5,332 nt of DNA from JBEKYD01 sp049509915 (GCA_049509915.1 JBEKZL010000396.1:1-5332), one strand, 5' to 3'. Shown: positions 1 through 5,332, numbered from the stretch's first letter. The notes: generated by a model not told the origin, from the letters alone. Numbers and translations: made by a program.

Positions 1-195
1 TTCGCCGTCCATTTCCGGCATATTGATATCGGTCAGAATCACGTCGACCCATTGGTTGGCCAGCAAGGCGAGAGCTTCCCGTCCGTTGCCCGCCTCGAAA
101 AAGTCCGCTACGTCGACGCCGGACAGGCAAATCACACGCCGGACAAAAGCACGCATGGCCGGAGAATCGTCGACGATCAGGACACGGTAGGCCAT
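1..195 (-). CDS. CheY-like response-regulator receiver, N-terminal 65 residues (runs off window)
   Basis: This is the N-terminal half of a phosphoacceptor receiver domain, cut by the window edge. It begins MAYRVLIVDDSPAMRAF, giving the acidic pair D9/D10 for metal binding, and contains LTDINMPEMDG with phosphoacceptor D56. The start ATG (193-195) lies inside the end of cheD, overlapping it by 19 nt. It has an AAGGAG ribosome site at 203-208 with a 7-nt spacer, so translation is probably coupled to cheD. Without gaps it matches the operon's first CheY (4703-5092) at 31 of 65 positions. The INMPEMDG form looks like CheY rather than CheB, whose receivers usually read LDVEMPxMDG, but the missing C-terminus could carry an output domain. 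Expected role: accept phosphate from CheA and act on the motor or as a phosphate sink (inference). Confidence 0.9.
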   Translation of the reverse strand, partial: MAYRVLIVDDSPAMRAFVRRVICLSGVDVADFFEAGNGREALALLANQWVDVILTDINMPEMDGE

Positions 196-704
196 GACAT
201 TTCTCCTTTCCTTGCCGGCGCGCCACCCACCTGGCGCTCCTCGCCGGACTCCTGCAACACAACCCGGCCGGTGGCAATCTCGAGTTTCACCGTACGGGAC
301 CGTTCCCCGCCCACTACTTCGCCGCTCAGCAGGATACCCACCTTCCACAAAATCTTTCTCATCGCCAGACAGTTTCGCTTGCCGATTTCGAATATGTTCC
401 GGTCGTCCATCATTTGGGCGCCGCCGAAGGCGTGCACCACCAGGCGGCGCTTGGAGGCTCCGCGCGCGGCCAGCATCTCGATCAACCGCGGGATACCGGT
501 ATCGGCGAACATGAACGGATTGCGACGCCCCTTCTCCGGATCGATGGTGGAGTCGGGGAGCATGAAATGCAGCAGCCCGCCCATCGCCGCCTTGGGATCG
601 TAGGCGGTTAGCCCGATACAGGAACCGAGCGCGAACGTCGCCAGCACCTGTTCCGGAGCATCGGCCACCCGGCAATCGGCGACTCCTACGACAATCTGGT
701 CCAT
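177..704 (-). CDS. cheD: CheD, chemoreceptor glutamine deamidase
   Basis: CheD deamidates selected glutamines of chemoreceptors to glutamate, setting receptor output and creating methylation sites. The 175-residue protein has the family signature: T23 and C29 in ATFALGSCIG and H46 in GGLLHFMLP. These correspond to the Thr/Cys/His catalytic residues known for the family (T21, C27, H44 in Thermotoga CheD). Further family features follow: HAFGGAQMM near 92-100, IGKRNCLAMRKIL, and GEVVGGERSRTVKLEIATGRV. Length is typical. The ATG overlaps the cheR end by 19 nt and is preceded by AGGA at 712-715 with a 7-nt spacer. The C-terminal tail (about 25 residues after GRVVLQE) is low in conserved features and overlaps the next gene's start. 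In other bacteria CheD also binds CheC; no cheC is seen here, only cheX. Confidence 0.96.
   Translation of the reverse strand: MDQIVVGVADCRVADAPEQVLATFALGSCIGLTAYDPKAAMGGLLHFMLPDSTIDPEKGRRNPFMFADTGIPRLIEMLAARGASKRRLVVHAFGGAQMMDDRNIFEIGKRNCLAMRKILWKVGILLSGEVVGGERSRTVKLEIATGRVVLQESGEERQVGGAPARKGEMSWPTVS
203..208 (-). promoter_or_regulatory. Ribosome binding site of the downstream receiver gene, inside cheD
   Basis: AAGGAG on the minus strand stands 7 nt before the ATG at 193-195. It lies within the last codons of cheD. An earlier ATG (198-200) is in the cheD frame and ends after seven codons, so this site picks out the 195 start for the receiver gene. Confidence 0.75.
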
Positions 705-1546
705 CGCTCTTTCCTGGCCGGTTTGCGATAAATCGCAGGCTGCAAATACTCCAACTTATGATCGATCCTGGTGAGACTCTCCGCATGGCCGACAAACAAA
801 TATCCGCCCGGCTCCAGGAACTCGGTCAGCCGGCGCACGACCAACTCCTGCACCGGGCCGTCGAAATAGATCATGACGTTGCGGCAGAAGATGACCGGAA
901 ACAAATGGGGCCAATCGTAGGGCTCGGTGAGATTCAATCGGCGAAACGAGGCTTGCCGGCGCAATTCTGGTGCAACTCGATAGCTCGTGGCGGGGCGTCC
1001 TTCGGGCGCCAGGTATCGAGCCAGCCAGGGCGCCGGCAGGGCCGCGCAACGCTCAGCGGAATATCGCGCTTCGGCGGCGGATTTTAGGGCGCGGTTGGAA
1101 ATGTCGGTCCCGACCAACTGCAGCCGCGCGGCCGGCATCGCCTCGTTCAGAACCATGGCCAGGGTCCACAACTCCTCCCCGGTCGAACAGGCGGCGCTCC
1201 AGATGTCCACCGAGGGGCGGCCCTTCAGCCCGGGCACGACACGCTCCCGCAGAAAAGTAAAGTGGTCGGCCTCGCGCAGGAAGCTCGTGTGGTTGGTGGT
1301 GAGGGCGTCGATCATGGCGGCCAGGGCCACGCCGGTGCGGTCTTCCATCACGTGCCGATAATACTGGTCGAAGGATCGCAGACCGCCGCGCTGCACCAGG
1401 CGCCGAAGGCGCGCCGAGACCAGCTCTTCCTTCCCGCTCCGCAGGTCGAGCCCGAAGGTTCGCTTGGCCAACTCGCAGATTCGCTGAAACTCGTCGGGCC
1501 GCAACGGCGCCACCGGATTCGGCTCTTGCCACTCACTGACCGCCAT
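686..1546 (-). CDS. cheR: CheR, chemoreceptor glutamate methyltransferase
   Basis: CheR transfers methyl groups from S-adenosylmethionine to receptor glutamates during adaptation. The 286-residue protein has the small N-terminal helical domain (about 15-85, with basic KEELVSARLRRLVQRGG). This is followed by the TTNHTSFLRE segment (83-92; families usually have TTNxTxFFRE), the SAM-binding motif DIWSAACSTGEELWTLAM (114-131), GTDIS (146-150), and the CRNVMIYF motif (221-228) with GGYLFVGHAESL near 247-258. Length and order are normal. The usual STGEEPY reads STGEELW here. ATG at 1544-1546 overlaps the cheA end by 14 nt, and AAGGAG at 1554-1559 has a 7-nt spacer, a strong choice of start. It overlaps cheD by 19 nt. 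No TPR or other C-terminal extension is present. Confidence 0.97.
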   Translation of the reverse strand: MAVSEWQEPNPVAPLRPDEFQRICELAKRTFGLDLRSGKEELVSARLRRLVQRGGLRSFDQYYRHVMEDRTGVALAAMIDALTTNHTSFLREADHFTFLRERVVPGLKGRPSVDIWSAACSTGEELWTLAMVLNEAMPAARLQLVGTDISNRALKSAAEARYSAERCAALPAPWLARYLAPEGRPATSYRVAPELRRQASFRRLNLTEPYDWPHLFPVIFCRNVMIYFDGPVQELVVRRLTEFLEPGGYLFVGHAESLTRIDHKLEYLQPAIYRKPARKERWTRLS

Positions 1547-3536
1547 CGGTGCGCTCCTTGAATAACCGGTCCAGATCCAGGATCAAGCCGACCCGGCCGT
1601 CGCCCAGGATCGCGCCGCCGGCGATTCCGACCACGTTCTTGAAGGTTTCACCGAGGCTCTTGATCACTACCTCCTGCTTGCCAATCAACTCGTCCACCAA
1701 CAGGCAGAAGCGGCCTCCCTCCACCTCCCCGACGATCAGCACCGACTCGCGAGGATCGGTGGTCGCCGGCGTCACGTGAAATCGTTTGTAGAGGCGCAAG
1801 ACCGGCAGCAGGGCTCCCCGCACCAACGCCATCTCGGCGCGTTGCTTCACCGTCCAGACAGTGTCCTCCTTGGGCCGGAGCATTTCCCGCACGGCGAACA
1901 GCGGCACGATGTAGCGTTCGGCGCCGACCTTCACCACCAGCCCGTCGATGATCGCCAGCGTGAGCGGCAGCTTCAAGGTAAAGGTGGAACCCTGGCCGGG
2001 AGTCGAACGGATCTCGATTCGGCCGCGCAGCTTGTCGATGTGCCGGCGTACAACGTCCATGCCCACACCGCGCCCGCTCACGTTTGTGACCATGGCGGCG
2101 GTGCTGAAGCCTGGCTCAAAGACCAGGTTGAACACTTCGCTGTCGCTCATGCCTTCGGTCGAGGCGATCAGTTTGCGTTCGATCGCCTTGGCGGCAATCC
2201 GTTCCCGGTCGAGCCCGCGGCCGTCGTCGGCGATCTCAATGTGCACCTGCCCGGCGCGGTGCTGCGCGGTCAAAGTCACCCGGCCGGTTTCCTTTTTACC
2301 GGCCGCGCGCCGTTCCCGAGGGGTCTCCAGGCCGTGGTCCAGAGCGTTGCGGACCATGTGCATCAACGGGTCGGCCAGTTCCTCGACGATGGTGCGGTCA
2401 AGCTCGATTTCATCGCCGGCTGTCACCATCTCGACGTGCTTTCCGAACTGCCGCGACAGATCTCGCACCAAGCGCGCCATGCGCCGGAACAGGGGACCGA
2501 TAGGCACCAGCCGCATGGCCATGGCGGTTTTCTGCAGTTCCTGAGTGATGCGGGTCAATTGGGCCATGTTGCGCTGCAAGCGCGCGCTGCGCAGGGTAGG
2601 CAGTTCCGGGTCTTGGCGTACGAGCGATTCGGCGATGACCATTTCGCCGGCCATTTCCACCAGAACATCCAGCTTGGCCGTATCCACCTTGACGGCAGCG
2701 GCGCTGCCGCGGCGGGCTTCGGCTGGCTCGGCGCTGGCGGTGGGCTCACTTGTCTCCGGGCGGTCGGCCGACGGCGGCGCCGGCTCCGGCTCCGCCTCGC
2801 ACTTTGGCTCCGGATCGCCGGTCTGGGACTCCGGCGGCGCCAAGCAGAGCCCCCGAATACGTTCTAGCAGCGCCTCCTCGCCGTCGATGGGCGGGCCGCT
2901 GGGCGCGGGCGCCTCCAAGTGACGGAGCCAGCGGCGCAGGTAGTCGTCGCTCAACAGAATGGCGTCGATGGCTGGGGGGGTGAGGGTGAGTTCGCCGTTG
3001 CGGGCACGGTCGAGAACCGTCTCGGTTTCATGGGCCACCTTTTGTACGTTCCAGAGTTCCAGGAACCCAGCCAATCCTTTGATGGTATGAAATCCACGGA
3101 ACACCGCATTGAGGGCTTCGGCGTCGCAGGGATCCCGCTCGAGCATGAGCACCTGAGTCTCGATATTGGCCAGATGCTCGCCACTCTCCAGGATGAAATC
3201 CGACAGCAGTTCCGGATCCTGCGCAATCGAGAGCGGGCTTCCGGTCCTCGGCGTTCCGGCCTCGCGGATCGCTCGTTCGAGTTGCGCCAACCCGGCCTGC
3301 AGCTGTTCGGAAACGCCGTCCGCCTCGGGCGTCTCGGTGGCGGTGAGCAGGGCGATCAGAGACCCGGCGGACTCGGCCGCCTCGACCGCTCCTTGGGCTC
3401 GCGCCGCATCGACCACCCCCGTGAGCCGGGGAACCCAGTCGCCGGCCAGCGCGCGGACCGGTGTATCCGGTTGGTGCATCACCAGTTGCACCGCCAGTTC
3501 GTCGATCAAGTGTCCGAGTTCTTGCAGCTTAAGCAT
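1533..3536 (-). CDS. cheA: CheA, chemotaxis sensor histidine kinase
   Basis: CheA autophosphorylates under receptor control and passes phosphate to CheY. The 667-residue protein shows, in order: an uncharacterised helical N-terminal stretch (1-98); a P1/HPt domain (about 105-208) with phosphoacceptor H150 in GFHTIKGLAGFL; an acidic, Pro/Glu/Ala-rich linker (about 233-278); a P3 dimerisation domain (about 283-345, VDTAKLDVLVEMAGEMVIAE onward); a P4 kinase domain with N box HMVRNALDHGLE (393-404), G1 DDGRGLD (437-443) and G2 SGRGVGMDVV (487-496); and a CheW-like P5 domain (about 522-662). All catalytic motifs are intact. There is no room for a P2 CheY-docking domain between P1 and P3. The start ATG is the only one after an in-frame TGA upstream, but no good Shine-Dalgarno is visible, only GGCGG; expression may depend on the upstream cheW. 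A run of seven C lies near codons 186-188. Confidence 0.97.
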   Translation of the reverse strand: MLKLQELGHLIDELAVQLVMHQPDTPVRALAGDWVPRLTGVVDAARAQGAVEAAESAGSLIALLTATETPEADGVSEQLQAGLAQLERAIREAGTPRTGSPLSIAQDPELLSDFILESGEHLANIETQVLMLERDPCDAEALNAVFRGFHTIKGLAGFLELWNVQKVAHETETVLDRARNGELTLTPPAIDAILLSDDYLRRWLRHLEAPAPSGPPIDGEEALLERIRGLCLAPPESQTGDPEPKCEAEPEPAPPSADRPETSEPTASAEPAEARRGSAAAVKVDTAKLDVLVEMAGEMVIAESLVRQDPELPTLRSARLQRNMAQLTRITQELQKTAMAMRLVPIGPLFRRMARLVRDLSRQFGKHVEMVTAGDEIELDRTIVEELADPLMHMVRNALDHGLETPRERRAAGKKETGRVTLTAQHRAGQVHIEIADDGRGLDRERIAAKAIERKLIASTEGMSDSEVFNLVFEPGFSTAAMVTNVSGRGVGMDVVRRHIDKLRGRIEIRSTPGQGSTFTLKLPLTLAIIDGLVVKVGAERYIVPLFAVREMLRPKEDTVWTVKQRAEMALVRGALLPVLRLYKRFHVTPATTDPRESVLIVGEVEGGRFCLLVDELIGKQEVVIKSLGETFKNVVGIAGGAILGDGRVGLILDLDRLFKERTDGGQ

Positions 3537-3585
3537 GGTAGTGACCGCCGTCTGGCGCAGTGAAGTCGCAGCTCATAGGCAGACG

Positions 3586-4107
3586 TTAGTGCAGAATCGA
3601 ATTCAGGCCGTTAAGGTCCTGCGTCGACAGCACCTTATCGATATCCAGGAGGATTTTCACCTTGCCTTTGACCTTGGCCATTCCCAGTAAGTAACGGTTG
3701 CCAATGTCTTCGCCAAAATCGGGCGTATCTTCGATCTCCTGGTCGGAAAGGTTGAGCACTTCCGACACCCCGTCCACCACAATTCCCATCATGAGAGGTC
3801 CGGATTCGCCTTGGACCTGGGTCACGATGATGCAGGTTCTTTGGGAGTATTCGGCCTGCGGGAGTCCGAACTTCAAACGAAGATCGATCACCGGTACCAC
3901 GCGGCCGCGCAGGTTGATTACGCCTTTGACGTGGGCGGGAGTTTGCGGCACCGCGGTGATCTCCTGCAGGCCCATGATTTCGCGCACCTTAAGCACTCGA
4001 ATGCCAAACTCTTCGTTGCTCAAGGCAAAGGTGAGGTATTTGCCGGAGCGCACGTCCACGGGGGCCCCGGCAGCTATCGGATTCTGGGAAAGAACGCTTG
4101 CAGACAT
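3586..4107 (-). CDS. cheW: CheW, chemotaxis coupling protein
   Basis: CheW is the adaptor joining CheA (through its P5 domain) to receptors in the polar array; it has no enzyme activity. The 173-residue protein is one CheW domain: SGKYLTFALSNEEFGIRVLKVREIMG (about 21-46), PAHVKGVINLRGRVVPVIDLR (57-77) with the NLRG loop typical of the family, then GIVVDGVSEVLNL and a C-terminal KVKILLDIDKVL. It has an extra, probably flexible N-terminus of about 20 residues. AGGAG (4114-4118) lies 6 nt before the ATG. It follows cheX by 53 nt and precedes cheA by 49 nt, consistent with production alongside its partner CheA. Confidence 0.97.
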   Translation of the reverse strand: MSASVLSQNPIAAGAPVDVRSGKYLTFALSNEEFGIRVLKVREIMGLQEITAVPQTPAHVKGVINLRGRVVPVIDLRLKFGLPQAEYSQRTCIIVTQVQGESGPLMMGIVVDGVSEVLNLSDQEIEDTPDFGEDIGNRYLLGMAKVKGKVKILLDIDKVLSTQDLNGLNSILH

Positions 4108-4147
4108 TTTCGTCTCCTGAACTTAACTTTTCACGGCCGGCTACTCG

Positions 4148-4160
4148 GGCGACGCTCGCC
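4148..4160 (-). other. Small hairpin directly after the cheX stop
   Basis: On the minus strand GGCGA-GCG-UCGCC can form a 5-bp stem with a 3-nt loop immediately after the TGA of cheX, in the 53-nt gap before cheW. No T run follows, so it is not an intrinsic terminator. It may be chance or a weak RNA-stability element. Confidence 0.25.
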
Positions 4161-4706
4161 TCACACGTCCAACGCGTAGGGTTGGCCAAGCAACATCGCC
4201 GCCGCGTGAACGCCTTTCTCTCCGGCCTTGGCGCTATCCGGCGTCAGGTTGAGCTTGACCGTCAGCAGGCCATCGCCCCAGGCAAATCGCACGACCACCC
4301 ATTCGGCGTGCCCCGCGTTTCGAGCCTTGAAGTTATGGCCGTAGATAACCGTCGGCACACTCAGTCCCAATATGCCAAGGTGCGGTTCCAGATCGGTCTT
4401 GACGTTTCCGATGATCATGTTGGTGATCTCGGCCACCGCGTCCAGAACTTCTTCGTTGACCGAGGACGCTTCGGTCATGAGCATCTGCGCACAGATTTTA
4501 CAGGCCAGGGCCGGCGAGCATGTGATGCTGCCGGTACCCGCCCAACTTCCCGCCAAGCCCACAAAGGACACCACGCCATCGCGAACGTCCTGGGTGTCCC
4601 GTTCGGTGGCGACGCTGGCGACGAGCAATTCTTCGCCGAGCATGGTGGAAAACACCTGCAGCGTCGCCTGCTGAATGCAATTGATAATCAGATCCTTTAC
4701 GTTCAT
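4161..4706 (-). CDS. cheX: CheX-type CheY-P phosphatase
   Basis: CheX hydrolyses the aspartyl phosphate of CheY and so ends the signal. The 181-residue protein has the single active-site helix of the CheC/CheX/FliY family: EEVLDAVAEITNMIIGNVK (85-103). The E-x-x-N pair there is E93 and N96. Surrounding features fit CheX: SFVGLAGSWAGTGSITCS before the helix and GLSVPTVIYG after it, then a beta-rich C-terminus ending in LNLTPDS. Only one such helix is seen, as in CheX and unlike two-site CheC. It overlaps the cheY stop by 4 nt (ATGA, 4703-4706) with no clear Shine-Dalgarno, so translation is probably coupled to cheY, its substrate. A CheC-like protein with one site lost is the main alternative name. 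Confidence 0.88.
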   Translation of the reverse strand: MNVKDLIINCIQQATLQVFSTMLGEELLVASVATERDTQDVRDGVVSFVGLAGSWAGTGSITCSPALACKICAQMLMTEASSVNEEVLDAVAEITNMIIGNVKTDLEPHLGILGLSVPTVIYGHNFKARNAGHAEWVVVRFAWGDGLLTVKLNLTPDSAKAGEKGVHAAAMLLGQPYALDV

Positions 4707-5092
4707 AAGGGCAACGCCGGCTCGAGAAGGCCCGCGAGTTTCTCCTTAATTTGATCGGCCGTGAACGGTTTCCGAACGTAGCCGGCCGCTCCCAGCCGCA
4801 CCGCTTCGGCAACCTTGGTTTCGCCGCCTTCGGTGGTTATCATGACCACCGGAATAGCTTCCCAATTGGCGTTCTCCTTCATCCTGCCCAAGAACTGTAA
4901 ACCGTCCATTTTCGGCATATTGATGTCGGTAAGGACAAGGTGTACTTTATGGGTCTTTAACACGGCGAGGGCTTCTTCGCCATCCCCCGCCTCCATGATG
5001 GTTCCGATAGCCATGCCCGTTTGCCTTAGTACCCGTTGCAGGATCTTGCGAATAGCCGCGGAATCATCCACCACTAAGATTTCGGCTTCCAT
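4703..5092 (-). CDS. cheY: CheY, single-domain chemotaxis response regulator
   Basis: CheY takes phosphate from CheA and carries the signal to the flagellar switch or another output. The 129-residue protein is one receiver domain with all switch residues: D9/D10 (ILVVDDSAAIR), phosphoacceptor D56 (LTDINMPKMDG), T86 (VVMITTEGG), Y105 and K108 (YVRKPF). No output domain follows. The start is fixed by AAGGAG at 5097-5102, 4 nt before the ATG. It is the first gene after the leader and terminator, and its stop overlaps the start of cheX. The SAAIRKILQRVLRQTG region is typical of CheY proteins of chemotaxis clusters rather than of transcription regulators. Confidence 0.96.
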   Translation of the reverse strand: MEAEILVVDDSAAIRKILQRVLRQTGMAIGTIMEAGDGEEALAVLKTHKVHLVLTDINMPKMDGLQFLGRMKENANWEAIPVVMITTEGGETKVAEAVRLGAAGYVRKPFTADQIKEKLAGLLEPALPL

Positions 5093-5112
5093 TCCACTCC
5101 TTCCAAGAGGAC

Positions 5113-5140
5113 ATATCGGTGGAGGAGGCAGGTTGCATTA
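5113..5140 (-). promoter_or_regulatory. Candidate sigma-28-like promoter upstream of cheY (tentative)
   Basis: On the minus strand TAAT (5137-5140) is followed after 16 nt by ACCGATAT (5113-5120), about 20 nt before the cheY ATG. The flagellar sigma-28 consensus is TAAA-N15-GCCGATAA, so the second element matches at 6 of 8 and the spacing is one too long. No convincing sigma-70 pair was found in the 5093-5160 leader. This is a pattern match only. Confidence 0.3.
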
Positions 5141-5160
5141 GGGTAAAGGGGAAGAAAATG

Positions 5161-5196
5161 AAAAAAGAGGCCGGAATTTGGCGGCGGGCTTCCGGC
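5161..5196 (-). terminator. Rho-independent terminator upstream of the che operon
   Basis: On the minus strand GCCGGAA (5190-5196) pairs with TTCCGGC (5170-5176), a perfect 7-bp stem with a 13-nt loop. CTC and then six T (5161-5166) follow. The plus-strand reading has no T run after the stem, so it acts on minus-strand transcription. It stands between the intron and cheY and would stop transcription from the intron or an upstream gene, implying that cheY has its own promoter in 5093-5160. Confidence 0.75.
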
Positions 5197-5205
5197 GGCG
5201 AACAG

Positions 5206-5242
5206 GTCACGGTAGGGACGGCCATCGCTGACCGCCCCCCGC
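5206..5242 (-). ncRNA. Group II intron domain VI with branch-point adenosine
   Basis: Minus-strand GGGGCGGTCA (5229-5238) pairs with TGGCCGTCCC (5215-5224) over 10 bp, with two G-U pairs, closed by a GCGA tetraloop. Below a two-base TA bulge, GCGG (5239-5242) pairs with CCGT (5209-5212). The bulged A at 5213 has seven bases after it before the predicted 3' splice site, the usual place for the lariat branch point. Confidence 0.8.
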
Positions 5243-5245
5243 ACA

Positions 5246-5278
5246 GATCCGTACGGGCGCTACTCACGCATACGGCTC
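5246..5278 (-). ncRNA. Group II intron domain V (catalytic)
   Basis: The 33-nt element reads GAGCCGTAT at its 5' side and GTACGGATC at its 3' side, forming the lower stem with the AGC triad at its second to fourth bases. The upper part GCG...CGC closes a short loop, and a CC bulge sits where the two-base bulge of domain V is expected. Two departures from a standard domain V: the triad G faces A instead of U, and the upper loop is not a clear GNRA. Confidence 0.75.
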
Positions 5279-5332
5279 CTACCTTGGATGTGTGGCGTCG
5301 AAGCGGACCTCCGGGTAAGGGTGCAGCAGCCG
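5279..5332 (-). CDS. Possible C-terminal end of the intron-encoded protein (17 codons visible)
   Basis: An open frame enters from beyond the window and ends RLLHPYPEVRFDATHPR followed by TAG at 5279-5281, whose last base directly abuts domain V. Intron-encoded reverse transcriptases lie in domain IV and end shortly before domain V, so position and strand suit the end of such a protein. With only 17 residues and no domain visible, it could equally be noncoding domain IV sequence. Confidence 0.3.
   Translation of the reverse strand, partial: RLLHPYPEVRFDATHPR

Larger units (their letters stand above)
5206..5332 (-). mobile_element. Group II intron, 3' end (runs off window)
   Basis: The 3' part of a group II intron, a self-splicing retroelement, in the same orientation as the che genes. 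Domain V (5246-5278) begins GAGCCGTA and ends TACGGATC. Domain VI (5206-5242) is a strong hairpin with a bulged A at 5213. A TGT linker joins them. The predicted last base is C5206 (the intron ends in GTGAC, with the usual final A-pyrimidine). The 5' end and most of any encoded reverse transcriptase lie beyond 5332, so whether this is a full intron or a 3' fragment cannot be told here. Confidence 0.82.

Noticed and set aside
1..195. Reading the partial receiver as CheB
   Set aside because: CheB often follows cheD, but the LTDINMPEMDG motif and close match to the operon's CheY favour a CheY-type receiver; the missing C-terminus leaves a small doubt.
1776..2867. 363-codon open frame on the plus strand opposite cheA
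   Set aside because: It lies wholly antisense to a CheA with all motifs intact, its translation is rich in His, Arg, Gly and Ala without any recognisable domain, and GC-rich coding DNA commonly gives such frames.
2919..3563. 214-codon plus-strand frame opposite the CheA N-terminus
   Set aside because: Antisense to the P1 region of cheA, with no family features; it is a by-product of cheA codon bias.
4098..4754. 218-codon plus-strand frame opposite cheX
   Set aside because: Antisense to cheX, whose active-site helix and ATGA coupling to cheY support the minus-strand reading.
5064..5267. 67-codon minus-strand frame across the terminator and intron end
   Set aside because: It runs through domain VI, the terminator and the cheY start in another frame; those RNA structures explain the sequence better.

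Overview
The window carries a compact chemotaxis (che) gene cluster. All of its genes are on the minus strand, so it is read from high to low coordinates. In transcription order it holds: the 3' end of a group II intron (entering at 5332, ending at 5206); a Rho-independent terminator (5161-5196); a short leader; then cheY (response regulator), cheX (CheY-P phosphatase), cheW (coupling protein), cheA (histidine kinase), cheR (receptor methyltransferase), cheD (receptor deamidase), and the first 65 codons of a second CheY-like receiver that runs off the window at position 1. No rRNA, tRNA or CRISPR is seen.

The genes are packed like one operon. cheY/cheX overlap by an ATGA (4 nt), cheA/cheR by 14 nt, cheR/cheD by 19 nt and cheD/receiver by 19 nt. 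The only gaps are 53 nt (cheX-cheW) and 49 nt (cheW-cheA). Together the products make a near-complete excitation and adaptation set. CheA with CheW would phosphorylate CheY under receptor control, CheX would remove the phosphate, and CheR and CheD would modify receptor glutamates and glutamines. No receptor (MCP) and no CheB methylesterase lies in the window; cheB may lie downstream.

Host: DNA is GC-rich with good Shine-Dalgarno sites, so a GC-rich bacterium. The combination of CheX and CheD with no CheZ or CheC in view excludes a simple enteric-type system. It would suit Acidobacteria or another non-enteric GC-rich phylum, but that is inference and not settled by the window.

The least ordinary parts are the intron end with a readable domain V, domain VI and branch-point adenosine just upstream of the operon; the CheA architecture (about 100 extra N-terminal residues, no room for a P2 domain); and two related CheY proteins bracketing the cluster. 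No wholly new system was identified; the core is a recognisable chemotaxis operon.
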